From Arthrobacter sp. S39 (GTDB lineage Bacteria > Actinomycetota > Actinomycetes > Actinomycetales > Micrococcaceae): DNA of 44,915 bases. How positions within the stretch are numbered: position 1 is the stretch's first letter; each line of letters begins with the position of its first letter. The DNA is taken from NCBI RefSeq assembly GCF_004320525.1, contig NZ_SIHX01000020.1, forward strand, positions 1 through 44,915, written 5' to 3'. The position numbers were made by a program, and so were the translations under genes. The notes beneath the pieces were generated by a model. The model worked only from the letters and a program-made list of their open reading frames with translations. It did no database searches and had not been told where the DNA came from. Shown one piece after another: positions 23,764 to 31,945 of the stretch.

Positions 23764-24729
23764 ATGACCGCGGGGGATGCTTTAACACCGATCTACCGGG
23801 ATAACCGGGACCTGACGCCGTTCGGACCCGTGCAGTTGCGTACGGCGGTCCGTGAACTGGCTGACGGCGTCGGCGGGATCCTGCAGAGCGTCCTGGGCGT
23901 CCGGAACCAGGCGTTCCTTTCTGTTGACGGCAACATTCCCAGGCTCAAAATGTTGTCCGGAAAGACGGTGAAGGCCGTCCACGAAGCCATCTTCGGGGCC
24001 AGGCAACCGGAGCGGCTTATCGCGCTGGCCCGCACCTATCCCACGTGGGCCGGAGTCTGCTACCTGATGGCCGGGCTGCTGGCCTATAAGCACGGCGGCT
24101 ACCTGCGCGCCTCCGAGCTCCTGCAGCGCGGGCTGTCCATCAGGAACGGCGACGACGCCAACCAGTACGCCACCGTTTATCTTGCCCGGGTGGTCACCCG
24201 GGTCGAAGTCGCCGAACGCGTCGAGGTCCCCGTGCTGTTCAGCGAGGAGGCAGTATTCCTGGCACTCGCGCACTGCCTGCGGGAAACGGGCCAGCTGGAA
24301 GCCGCGCTGCAGACCGCTGCCCAGCTGCCGCCGTCGCTGCCTGCTGCCCTGGCACGCTGTTCCGCGGCGTTTGCCTTGGGCCGGGACAAACAGGTGGTGA
24401 TCTGGACGGAGGGACTGCTCAACTCCGATGACCTGTCCGCCGCGCTGTTGCTGATACGTGCCCGCTCGCTTCGGCGGCTGGGTGCCCGGGCCAAGTCCGA
24501 GGAGACCCTGGGGGAAGTCCTTCGCCGTCGGAAGACCGACATGATGCTGCGCAACGACGCCATGACCGACCGTGCCTTCCTGCTGCTGGACAACGGCATG
24601 AAATCCCTCAATCCGCGGGACTGGCTGCGCGGCAGGCCGGCTGAGCTCGAAACCTTCGAAGTCATCCGCAAGGATGTGGAGGAGCGCCGGCTGTGGGAAC
24701 AGGAGTGGGAGAAACTCGACGGCGAATAA
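23764..24729 (+). CDS. hypothetical protein with TPR-like helical repeats
   Basis: A 321-residue soluble protein of unknown function. From about residue 80 to 260 it has helical pairs resembling TPR units (ALARTYPTWAGVCYLMAGLL, LRASELLQRGLSIRNGD, ALAHCLRETGQLEAALQTA). The C-terminus is charged and Trp-rich (RRLWEQEWEKLDGE). There are no membrane segments or signal peptide. It may mediate protein binding, but this is inference from the fold pattern. The next gene begins 55 bases downstream. Confidence 0.75.
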   Translation: MTAGDALTPIYRDNRDLTPFGPVQLRTAVRELADGVGGILQSVLGVRNQAFLSVDGNIPRLKMLSGKTVKAVHEAIFGARQPERLIALARTYPTWAGVCYLMAGLLAYKHGGYLRASELLQRGLSIRNGDDANQYATVYLARVVTRVEVAERVEVPVLFSEEAVFLALAHCLRETGQLEAALQTAAQLPPSLPAALARCSAAFALGRDKQVVIWTEGLLNSDDLSAALLLIRARSLRRLGARAKSEETLGEVLRRRKTDMMLRNDAMTDRAFLLLDNGMKSLNPRDWLRGRPAELETFEVIRKDVEERRLWEQEWEKLDGE

Positions 24730-24784
24730 GCTTTTCCGCGGCGGCGCCCTTGTGGGGCGATCCGCGCGGGAGTACAACGGAGAA

Positions 24785-25144
24785 ATGAGCGACGCAGTCC
24801 GGTCCTGGATGGAAAAGTACATCAGCGCATGGACAAGCAACGGGCCCGACGACATCCGGGCGCTGTTCACCGAGGACGCCGTCTACGCCACCCGCCCGCA
24901 CGACAGGGATCCGTGGACCGGGCGCGACCAGATCGTGGAACGCTGGCTGGCTGCCCGCGATGAGCCTGACGAGTGGACATTCGAGTGGACGCTCGTGGCA
25001 ACCGACGGCGACCTGGCCTTTGTGCAGGGGTACACGCACTACCTGGGGGACAGGCCCAGCTATGACAACCTGTGGATCATCCGGCTGGCTCCCGACGGGC
25101 GGGCCTCGGAGTTCACTGAATGGTTCATGGAGCGCCGCCCGTAG
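24785..25144 (+). CDS. NTF2/SnoaL-like domain protein
   Basis: A 119-residue single-domain protein. The N-terminal helix WMEKYISAWTSNGPDDIRAL, then LFTEDAVYATRPHD, and the C-terminal strand ending ASEFTEWFMERRP are typical of SnoaL-like NTF2 folds, which act as small cyclases, isomerases or binding proteins. No catalytic residue set is certain. The start at 24785 was chosen because the longer frame overlaps the previous gene. TACAAC ends six bases upstream, a near match to a leaderless -10. Confidence 0.8.
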   Translation: MSDAVRSWMEKYISAWTSNGPDDIRALFTEDAVYATRPHDRDPWTGRDQIVERWLAARDEPDEWTFEWTLVATDGDLAFVQGYTHYLGDRPSYDNLWIIRLAPDGRASEFTEWFMERRP

Positions 25145-25174
25145 CGTTCCGGGGCCGCGCCGGATGCGGTTTCC

Positions 25175-25813
25175 TCAGACGAACAGCGGGATCAGCTGTT
25201 CAGACAGGAGCGCCACGCCCAGCGCCACCATGATCACACCGCTGGCGAGCGTCACCTTCCGTGCTGCACCCGGGCGGGACTGCAGGAGTTTGCGGGCAAG
25301 GAGCGCCACGCAGGTGTAGACAATGCCGGCGAGCAGCACAAACGTCAGGCCCAGCAGCCCTGACTGCACGGGTACGGGTAGCGAAGCTTCGGGGCTGACG
25401 AACTGAGGCACCAGGGCCACGTAGAACAGAAGGCCCTTGGGGTTGATGCCGCTGGTGCCCATTCCCTGCAGGAATGTCCGGAGCTGGTTGGCGGCGGGCG
25501 TTCCGACGGCGTCTGCCGCACTGAAGGAGGCGCCGCGCCACGAGCGGAGCGTGCTGATGCCGAGCCACAGGAGGTAGCCGGCGCCCGCCACCGTGATCCA
25601 GCCGAGCACACCGGGCATGCCAGCCAGCAGGGCCGCCAGTCCGGCCACCATCAGGACGGTGTGCAGGACGTAACCGCCGCAGAGTCCGGCTACTGCCGGC
25701 ACAAAGCTGCGTTGCCGCAGGCCCGCGGTGATGGAGTATGCCCAGTCCACGCCGGGTGTGCAGGCGAGGGCGACAGCCACCACGATAAAGGCGAAAAACA
25801 GCTGGGCGTTCAC
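25175..25813 (-). CDS. LysE/RhtB-family amino-acid exporter
   Basis: A 212-residue membrane protein with about six helices. The N-terminal ALACTPGVDWAYSITAG matches the family's first-helix signature, where PGP is usual; here it is PGV. GMGTSGINPKGLLFYVALVPQF is the typical central motif. Members export amino acids or related compounds. It starts with GTG at 25813 after AGGAG. It is divergent from an Lrp-type regulator, the classic arrangement in which the regulator senses an amino acid and switches on its exporter. Confidence 0.9.
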   Translation of the reverse strand: MNAQLFFAFIVVAVALACTPGVDWAYSITAGLRQRSFVPAVAGLCGGYVLHTVLMVAGLAALLAGMPGVLGWITVAGAGYLLWLGISTLRSWRGASFSAADAVGTPAANQLRTFLQGMGTSGINPKGLLFYVALVPQFVSPEASLPVPVQSGLLGLTFVLLAGIVYTCVALLARKLLQSRPGAARKVTLASGVIMVALGVALLSEQLIPLFV

Positions 25814-25905
25814 GGGCTACTCCTGTCAGATGGCTACAGGACAAACCCTATGAACTTTGATGCCAAAAGTGCTCCCCTATTTCGCGCGTGAGGGAGCCGG
25901 TTCGG

Positions 25906-25911
25906 TAAGGT
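25906..25911 (+). promoter_or_regulatory. -10 box TAAGGT of Lrp-type gene
   Basis: TAAGGT ends six bases before the GTG at 25918. AAGG could alternatively act as a weak ribosome binding site. Confidence 0.4.
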
Positions 25912-25917
25912 TATTGC

Positions 25918-26373
25918 GTGATTGACCATATCGACAGAAATATTTTGCGTTACCTCAAGGAGGACGGCAGGATGACTGCCACGGCCCTCGCCGCAAAGGT
26001 GGGCCTGACCGTCGCGCCGTGCCACCGGCGGCTGCGCGATTTGGAGTCCTCAGGCGTGATCCGCGGCTACAAAGCGGACATAGATCCGGCGGCCGTGGGG
26101 CTGGGGTTTGAGGCGATTGTGTTCGTGACGCTGCGCCAGGTGGACCGCCCCACCATGGAGATTTTCGAGAACCGGGTGGCGGACAACCCCAACATCGTGG
26201 AGGCGCAGCGGCTGTTCGGTTCACCGGACTACCTGCTGAAAGTCATTGCCGAGGACCTGCCGGCGTACCAGCGCTTTTACGACGCCGAGCTCACGTCATT
26301 GCCGGGTGTTGAGCGGCTGACGTCCACCCTGGTGATGAAGAACCTGAAGTCCAACGCCGGCCCGCCGGTTTAG
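25918..26373 (+). CDS. Lrp/AsnC-family transcriptional regulator
   Basis: A 151-residue feast/famine regulator. The N-terminal HTH (IDRNILRYLKEDGRMTATAL, then GLTVAPCHRRLRDLE) is followed by a RAM ligand-binding domain with LFGSPDYLLKVIAEDLPAY. Length and layout are standard. It is divergent from a LysE-type exporter, so its likely job is amino-acid-dependent activation of that exporter. An inverted CCTGT...ACAGG (25827-25845) in the shared region is a candidate site. Confidence 0.9.
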   Translation: MIDHIDRNILRYLKEDGRMTATALAAKVGLTVAPCHRRLRDLESSGVIRGYKADIDPAAVGLGFEAIVFVTLRQVDRPTMEIFENRVADNPNIVEAQRLFGSPDYLLKVIAEDLPAYQRFYDAELTSLPGVERLTSTLVMKNLKSNAGPPV

Positions 26374-26388
26374 CCGATCTGCGTTCAC

Positions 26389-27042
26389 TCAGGCTGCCGG
26401 TCTGACATGGACGATGATCACCTGGGTGTCTTTGGCACCGTCGTACCGGAGGTCGTAGTTGACGTCCAGGCCCGTGGAGGTGCCGGACGTGATGGAAAAA
26501 TCGCTCTTACATTCCGGGTCCCGCTGGGCGCCGGCGATCCAGCGTTCGGCGGAGTCGCCGTCGATCCCGTACCGCTCCACACCGTCCCGAATGAGCGCAA
26601 AGTATTCGTCGGGGGAGTCCGCGGTCAGGAAATAGGTAAGCTCGCTGAAGTCCGGGCGCTTCTCGGTGGTGTTCAGGCGGATCCGGTCCGTCTCACCACT
26701 GATCTCCCCGCTCGGGGCAACGATGGTGAGCTTGATCTTTCCAGAGTCCCGGGTGTTGATCTCAGGCCCGTAACTGTCTTCCGTGACCCGTACGGCAGCC
26801 TTTTCCAGGCGTCCCGAACTCATGTCCAGTCTGGCTGTCTTGGATTCCCGGATGGCAGCCACTCCGGCCGCGTCGAGGGTGGAGAATTCCGAGGTGCTCA
26901 TGGTGCTCCCTTGAGAGGTCGGTTCGGTGGGGGTGCCGTTCATCTGGCAGCCGGCCAGACCGAGGCAAGCGGACAGGGCAAGAAGTACGACGGCGGCCTG
27001 CCGCCTCAGGGGCGGGCGTGCGGTTATGAGTGGGGACGTCAC
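26389..27042 (-). CDS. lipoprotein, coupled to WXG100 protein gene
   Basis: A 217-residue putative lipoprotein. After a basic N-terminus and hydrophobic stretch comes LAGC with the lipidated Cys32. The mature domain is mixed alpha/beta with one further cysteine (DPECKSD) and no recognised family. Its GTG start overlaps the stop codon of the WXG100 gene by four bases (GTGA), so the two are translationally coupled. A lipoprotein tied to a secreted candidate toxin could be its immunity partner or a cell-surface accessory; both are inference. Confidence 0.8.
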   Translation of the reverse strand: MTSPLITARPPLRRQAAVVLLALSACLGLAGCQMNGTPTEPTSQGSTMSTSEFSTLDAAGVAAIRESKTARLDMSSGRLEKAAVRVTEDSYGPEINTRDSGKIKLTIVAPSGEISGETDRIRLNTTEKRPDFSELTYFLTADSPDEYFALIRDGVERYGIDGDSAERWIAGAQRDPECKSDFSITSGTSTGLDVNYDLRYDGAKDTQVIIVHVRPAA

Positions 27043-28529
27043 TGGTGCACCTCCGCGCCGAAGCCATCCACAAAGCGGTCCATGATGCCGGGGATGTTGT
27101 TGGTTGGCCTGTACTGGTCCACTCGGTCGTCGAAGTCGGAGGCGATGATCTGCTCAGCCCGTGCGGGATCCGTCGCCAGGAGGTCCTGGTACGCCGGGAG
27201 GGTGTCCTGCCGGATGAGTTCCCAGCGCTGGTCGGCGTTGGAGATGTTCCCGTCCGGGAAGCCGGTGGTGAAGTCGGTGCGGAACTGCGTGGGGTTGTCC
27301 CAGTTGGTGAACGGTACGTTTTCCGGCCCGGGGCTCTCCACACTGAAGGTGTACGGGAAGACCTCCGGGTAGCTCTTCGCGCCGGGGATGGACGGCTCGC
27401 CGGCCAGGGTCACGAGGTAGGTCACCGCTTCCCCGCCGGGGTGGTTGCGCATGTTGTCGTAGTCGTCCGCGATGATCTCGTTCTGCTCGCGGTACAGGAG
27501 GGCGGTGTTGCCCTCCCGGATCAGGTCGGGGTCGCCGGAATCGATCTTGGCCCACTCCTCGGCGGTGCCGGTGTCGATGGCACCCGAGTCCCGCAGCCGG
27601 TTGATCTCGTCGATTCCGCCGTCCATGTAGGCCTGGTGCTGGCGTGCCTGGTCGAGGAAGATCTCTTTGTTCATGTCCAGCATGCTGGTCTCGTAGAAGC
27701 GGATCTCCTCGTCGGTCATCCCGGCGAGCTGTTCGATCTGGTCAAGGATGGGCAGCGGAACGTCCGAGGCCGGATTGTCCGCGATCTGCTGGGCGAGGTC
27801 CCGCAGCATGGCCATGTCCTTGAATCCGCCCGCGAAGGACGGGCCGATCATGTTGGCCATCCCGGCCCACTGCAGGTCCGGGTTGGACAGGTAGGCCTGG
27901 CCGTAGAAGTCGTAGACCTTCTTGATGGTCTCCCAGTTGTGTTCCGTGCCCTTGGACGTGTCCCAGCTGGCGGGGTCGATGCCCATGTCCAGCATGGCCT
28001 GGTTGTTCCAATAGGAGCTCAGGAAATCCGCGTATTCCTGGGAGCTCTTGTCGATCAGGCCGGAGTCGGCGGCGGCGTCCATGGCGGCTTTCGCGCCTTC
28101 AGGGTTGTCCAGGGCCCACTGCCTGAATTCGTCGCTGCCGAGATATTCCTGGCGTTCGTCGGCGGTCATGCCGTTAAGCCGGTCGGTCAGGTCCTGGGCT
28201 GCGCCTTCTGCCGAGCCGTTGCCGCTGCCGCCTGGACCGCTGCCGCCCGAACCGCCGCCACTGTTGCTGGCTCTTTCCTGCTCGTCGGCGTTGGCGAGAA
28301 GCGCCTTGGATGCCGTCTCCAGCCCCGCCGTCGCGGACTTCAGCAGTTTCAGATGCGATGACGTCCAGTCGCTGCGGAACCGCTCGGCGTCGTGCCCTTT
28401 CCAGGCGCCGGTGCTGATGGCACCGTTGAGCTGCTGGCCGATCAGGGTCAACCTGTTGGCGCCGCCTGCCATGTCCTTGGCGAGCTGCCGCAGCTGGGCC
28501 ACGTCGCTGCCGTAAAAGTTCCCCGCCAT
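27039..28529 (-). CDS. WXG100-type N-terminal domain protein, candidate type VII secretion substrate
   Basis: A 496-residue protein. Residues 1-85 form a WXG100-like helical hairpin: FYGSDVAQLRQLAKDM, the turn GAWKG with Trp43-Lys-Gly45, then FRSDW. A Gly/Ser linker follows (about 89-108), then a large unrecognised domain of nearly 390 residues rich in Asp and Asn. This layout (WXG100 head, flexible linker, large tail) is seen in polymorphic toxins and other substrates of ESX/type VII secretion. No secretion genes are in the window. AGGGGG lies before the ATG. No catalytic motif was recognised in the tail. Confidence 0.8.
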   Translation of the reverse strand: MAGNFYGSDVAQLRQLAKDMAGGANRLTLIGQQLNGAISTGAWKGHDAERFRSDWTSSHLKLLKSATAGLETASKALLANADEQERASNSGGGSGGSGPGGSGNGSAEGAAQDLTDRLNGMTADERQEYLGSDEFRQWALDNPEGAKAAMDAAADSGLIDKSSQEYADFLSSYWNNQAMLDMGIDPASWDTSKGTEHNWETIKKVYDFYGQAYLSNPDLQWAGMANMIGPSFAGGFKDMAMLRDLAQQIADNPASDVPLPILDQIEQLAGMTDEEIRFYETSMLDMNKEIFLDQARQHQAYMDGGIDEINRLRDSGAIDTGTAEEWAKIDSGDPDLIREGNTALLYREQNEIIADDYDNMRNHPGGEAVTYLVTLAGEPSIPGAKSYPEVFPYTFSVESPGPENVPFTNWDNPTQFRTDFTTGFPDGNISNADQRWELIRQDTLPAYQDLLATDPARAEQIIASDFDDRVDQYRPTNNIPGIMDRFVDGFGAEVHQ

Positions 28530-28636
28530 GTTTCCCCCTGAATGGATTCCCGTGCCAGCCTAGCTGCGTTGGACCCGGGAGGGCGATGGGGAGAGCTCCC
28601 CGTGCAGGGCGGGGCGTCCGGCGCGGAACGGTCCCG

Positions 28637-29095
28637 TCAGTCCAACAACAGTCCGGTGGTCCGGTACGGGATGACCTCGCGCAGGAACATGCTGGTGGAG
28701 GTGCGCACGATTCCCGGGCACAGCCGGATTTCCTCGGAGACCCGGTAGAGATCGTCGGGGCTGGTGGCCACCACCCGGATCAGCAGGTCGGTGTCACCGG
28801 CAGGGGCGTGGCATTCCAGGACCTCGGGAATTTCACGGAGGGCAGCGATGGCTTCATTGAGGTGGCTCTGGTCCAGTTCCGCGCTCACGGCTGCCGCCAC
28901 GCCCCTCCCCAGGGCTGACGGGAGCACCCGGCTGCTGTTGGGGCGGAGGGCTCCCGACGCCGTCATCCGCTCCAGGCGCGACTGTACCGTCCCGCGCGCC
29001 AGGCCCAGCCGCTGGGCCAGGACCATGATGGGAACCCGCGGGTCCTCGTCCAGGGCGGTGAGGATCCGCCTATCGGTGGCATCCAATTGCTGCAA
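28637..29095 (-). CDS. Lrp/AsnC-family transcriptional regulator
   Basis: A regulator of about 152 residues: HTH (LDATDRRILTALDEDPRVPI, then GLARGTVQSRLERM) and a RAM domain ending in EVIPYRTTGLLLD. The start is uncertain. A TTG at 29095, nine bases after AGGAA, fits the family's usual length. The frame stays open to a TTG at 29170 but would then cross a perfect 15-base palindrome likely to be its operator. No obvious target gene is adjacent apart from divergent gluQ. Confidence 0.85.
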   Translation of the reverse strand: MQQLDATDRRILTALDEDPRVPIMVLAQRLGLARGTVQSRLERMTASGALRPNSSRVLPSALGRGVAAAVSAELDQSHLNEAIAALREIPEVLECHAPAGDTDLLIRVVATSPDDLYRVSEEIRLCPGIVRTSTSMFLREVIPYRTTGLLLD

Positions 29096-29130
29096 TCTGA
29101 TCAGTTCCTGTCGGTTCAGGTGGCGGGTAT

Positions 29131-29145
29131 TAGTCAGACTGACTA
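29131..29145. promoter_or_regulatory. palindrome upstream of Lrp-type gene
   Basis: TAGTCAG-A-CTGACTA is a perfect 15-base inverted repeat, 36 bases before the preferred start. TAATAC on the minus strand just beside it could be the -10 box. Autoregulation is likely. Confidence 0.5.
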
Positions 29146-29335
29146 GCGAACCGCCTGCCGGTTGTGCCAACTGTATGGCTTCTGTTCAAATTGTGGCAAC
29201 AAGGGCAGAGGCTACCGCCGATCCCCGCAGGCTACAGGCTCCCGGCACACCACCCGGCAACTGGACACCGCCTCCCGCAAGGAGGCCGCCGCTGATTGAC
29301 GCTTGTTCACACCTCGGTCATTGAAGCAAACACGG
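29146..29335. other. gene-free stretch between Lrp-type gene and gluQ leader
   Basis: No supported gene, RNA or repeat was seen in these 190 bases. It probably holds the upstream control region of the Lrp-type gene. Confidence 0.4.
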
Positions 29336-29397
29336 CAAGAGCCCCTGAGCCCCCGACGTCGGATCCTGCGAAGTCGTCGGTAGCTGAGGGGCTCTTG
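29336..29397 (+). terminator. long hairpin just upstream of gluQ
   Basis: CAAGAGCCCCT (29336-29346) pairs with AGGGGCTCTTG (29387-29397). Inside, CCGACG (29353-29358) can pair with CGTCGG (29375-29380). It ends 24 bases before the gluQ start and before its -10 box, so it is more likely a terminator or insulator for upstream transcripts than a gluQ leader. Confidence 0.5.
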
Positions 29398-29409
29398 TGT
29401 TGTCCGGCA

Positions 29410-29415
29410 TAGGGT
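29410..29415 (+). promoter_or_regulatory. -10 box TAGGGT, leaderless start of gluQ
   Basis: TAGGGT ends six bases before the ATG at 29422. The same hexamer precedes the TetR gene at 6748. AGGG could double as a weak ribosome binding site. Confidence 0.4.
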
Positions 29416-29421
29416 TGATCC

Positions 29422-30321
29422 ATGACTTCCGCCGGCCGCTTTGCCCCCAGCCCTTCCGGTGAACTGCACGTAGGCAACCTCCGCACGGCAATGCTCGCCT
29501 GGCTGTTCGCCCGGTCCACGGGGCGGGATTTCCTGATGCGGGTCGAGGACCTGGACCGCGCCCGCGCCGGGGCGGAGGCCGGGCAGCTCCGCGACCTTGC
29601 GGCGATCGGCGTGACCTGGGACGGCGCCGTCGTACGGCAGACGGACCGCGGTGCCGGCTATGCCGCAGCGGTCAGCCAGCTGACTGACGCAGACCTGACC
29701 TATGAATGCTTCTGTACCCGCCGGGAGATCCAGGAGGCGCCGTCGGCTCCGCACGCACCCCAAGGCGCCTATCCGGGAACATGCCGGAACCTCGATCCAG
29801 CAGAGGTGGAGTTCAAACGATCCATAAGGCCTGCCGCCGTGCGGCTCCGGTCCGGAGTCACGGAATACACCGTAAGCGACGTTCTCCACGGCGGGTTCAC
29901 AGGCGTTGTGGACGACTTTGTCCTCCGCCGCAACGACGGTGTGACGGCGTACAACCTGGCAGTGGTGGTGGATGACGCCGCCCAGGGCATCGACCAGGTG
30001 GTCCGCGGGGACGACCTCCTGCCGTCCACACCGCGGCAGGCATATCTTGCGTCGCTCCTGCATATGCCCGTTCCGGAATATGTCCACGTTCCGTTGGTGG
30101 TTAATTCCGACGGCGTCCGGCTGGCCAAGCGAGACGGCGCAGTGACGCTGGGCGACCTCGCGCTCGCCGGGGTATCCGTTGCCGGCGTTCGGGACCACTT
30201 GTTGGAGTCCCTAGGGCTGCCGGCCGGAACGCTGGAGCAGGCGCTTCGAGCGTTCCGGCCGGACAGCCTCCCCCGGGAAGCCTGGGTCTGGCCCGGCTCA
30301 GGCCTGGGCGGGCTGTCCTGA
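29422..30321 (+). CDS. gluQ: glutamyl-Q tRNA(Asp) synthetase
   Basis: A 299-residue paralogue of the catalytic core of glutamyl-tRNA synthetase, without the anticodon-binding domain. It attaches glutamate to the queuosine base of tRNA(Asp). The ATP motif is RFAPSPSGELHVGN (HVGN at 16-19), RLAKR (233-237) stands for KMSKS, and the zinc ligands Cys96, Cys98, Tyr117 and Cys121 are present. Its last 24 bases overlap the convergent acyl-CoA ligase gene. Confidence 0.93.
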   Translation: MTSAGRFAPSPSGELHVGNLRTAMLAWLFARSTGRDFLMRVEDLDRARAGAEAGQLRDLAAIGVTWDGAVVRQTDRGAGYAAAVSQLTDADLTYECFCTRREIQEAPSAPHAPQGAYPGTCRNLDPAEVEFKRSIRPAAVRLRSGVTEYTVSDVLHGGFTGVVDDFVLRRNDGVTAYNLAVVVDDAAQGIDQVVRGDDLLPSTPRQAYLASLLHMPVPEYVHVPLVVNSDGVRLAKRDGAVTLGDLALAGVSVAGVRDHLLESLGLPAGTLEQALRAFRPDSLPREAWVWPGSGLGGLS

Positions 30322-31896
30322 GGTGAGCTTCCGCAGGTCGGCCTTCCGGATTTTCCCGCTCGCTGTCCGCGGCATTTCGTCGACGAAGACCACGGACTTG
30401 GGGATCTTGTAGCGGGCCAGCCGTCCTTCCAGATGCGCCCTCAACTGTTCCTCGCTGAGCTGCGCACCCTCCCGGAGCAGGACCACGGCGCGCGGCACCT
30501 CGCCCCATTTCTCATCCGGGACACCGATCACTGCCACGCTGCCGACTGCCTCGAGCTCCGTGATGGCCTGCTCCACCTCGGCGGGGTAGATGTTTTCGCC
30601 GCCGGAGATGATCATGTCCTTGAGCCGGTCGGAGACGAACACAAACCCGTCCCCATCCTTGTAGCCCATGTCGCCGGATTTGAACCAGCCACCGGCGTCG
30701 TAGGACCCGGCGGTGGCGTCGGGCCGGTTCCAGTACCGGGGGATGACGTTGGGGCCCTTGATCTGGATTTCGCCCACTGTTCCCGTTGGTGCCGTGCTGC
30801 CGTCAAAGTCCGCGATGCGCACGTCGGTGAAGAAGTGCGGCAGGCCTGATGAGCCGGCCTTTTCGCGTGACCGGTCCGCGGGAAGGGTGGTGGCGCCGGG
30901 AGCGGTTTCGGTCATGCCGTAGCCGTTCGAGAAGCGCAGACCGCGCTGTTCGTACGCCTCCAGGACCCGCAGGGGGACGGCCGAGCCGCCGCACGTGAGC
31001 TTGTTCAGGGAGCTCAGGTCCGTACCCTCCCACGCCGGGTGCTCGCACAGCATCTGGTAGGTGGTGGGAACGCCGCTGATGGTGGTGGCCTGGTGCTTTT
31101 CGATCAGATCCAGGGTCCTCCGGGGATCGAACTTGGGTTCCAGGATGACCGTTCCGCCCTTCAGGAGCGTGGGCAGCACCCCCATGTCCAGGGAGGCCAC
31201 ATGGAACATCGGCGAGATCATCAGGGCGACGTCCGTGGAGGCGAAATCGAAGTCCACGATGACGTTCAGGCAGTTCCATACGATGTTTCCATGGGTGAGC
31301 AGGGCTCCCTTGGGCTGCCCGGTGGTGCCTGAGGTGTAGAGGATCATGGCAGCGTCGTCGAGGCTCACGGCCTCGTCAACGAAGTCAGCCGGGCCGGAGG
31401 CGAGCACCGCCTCGAAGTCCTCGACCGCCGTCGTGCCCGGTCCCTCCGTGCCCTCGCCGTCAGTGCCCTCGCCGTCAGCGGCCAGGGCGCCCTCGGCGGA
31501 GTCAGCCACCGCAATGCGCCGGACCACGCCGGTGCCCGCCGCGCCGCTGGCGGCGAGGCCGGCCAGGCTCCCGGCGTGGATAAGCGTCAGAGCCCCACAG
31601 TCCTGAAGCTGGAACTGGATCTCCGGCGGTGCCAGGCGGGTGTTGAGGGGGACAAAGACGGCGCCCAGCAAGCCGCAGGCGAAGAGTGTCTCGAGGAACG
31701 ACGGATGGTTCTCGCCGAGGTAGGCCACGGTGTCCCCCTTGGCGACGCCGCGGTCCCGCAGCGCGCTGGCCAGCCGGACACTCCGGTCCGCGAACTCTTC
31801 ATAGCTCAGTTCCCGGCCCCCGCTGATGAGGGCGGTCTTATTGCCGGACTTGGGGCGGCGACGCTGCAGCCACGAGCCGATGCCAAAGTTTTCCAC
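30298..31896 (-). CDS. acyl-CoA synthetase / AMP-dependent ligase (CouL-like)
   Basis: A 532-residue ANL-superfamily ligase that activates a carboxylic acid to its CoA thioester through an acyl-adenylate. The P-loop YTSGTTGQPKG is at 187-197, GYGMTETAP and SGDMGYKDGDGF follow, and the catalytic lysine is Lys515 in PRTASGKIRK. A low-complexity insert with repeated DGEGT (about 138-155) is unusual. It is the last gene of a six-gene operon whose other members fit side-chain shortening of a hydroxycinnamate-type acid; it would perform the first step. The GTG start follows AAAGGA. Substrate is inferred from context. Confidence 0.88.
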   Translation of the reverse strand: MENFGIGSWLQRRRPKSGNKTALISGGRELSYEEFADRSVRLASALRDRGVAKGDTVAYLGENHPSFLETLFACGLLGAVFVPLNTRLAPPEIQFQLQDCGALTLIHAGSLAGLAASGAAGTGVVRRIAVADSAEGALAADGEGTDGEGTEGPGTTAVEDFEAVLASGPADFVDEAVSLDDAAMILYTSGTTGQPKGALLTHGNIVWNCLNVIVDFDFASTDVALMISPMFHVASLDMGVLPTLLKGGTVILEPKFDPRRTLDLIEKHQATTISGVPTTYQMLCEHPAWEGTDLSSLNKLTCGGSAVPLRVLEAYEQRGLRFSNGYGMTETAPGATTLPADRSREKAGSSGLPHFFTDVRIADFDGSTAPTGTVGEIQIKGPNVIPRYWNRPDATAGSYDAGGWFKSGDMGYKDGDGFVFVSDRLKDMIISGGENIYPAEVEQAITELEAVGSVAVIGVPDEKWGEVPRAVVLLREGAQLSEEQLRAHLEGRLARYKIPKSVVFVDEMPRTASGKIRKADLRKLTSGQPAQA

Positions 31897-31945
31897 GGCG
31901 AATCCTTTCTACTTGTGAGGTTAGTCCGATATTGCAGGCAGCGGA

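Noticed and set aside
29336..29397. Possible tRNA beside gluQ
   Set aside because: The fold is one long hairpin. There is no T-loop GTTC motif, no D- and anticodon-arm layout, and the length is only 62 bases.
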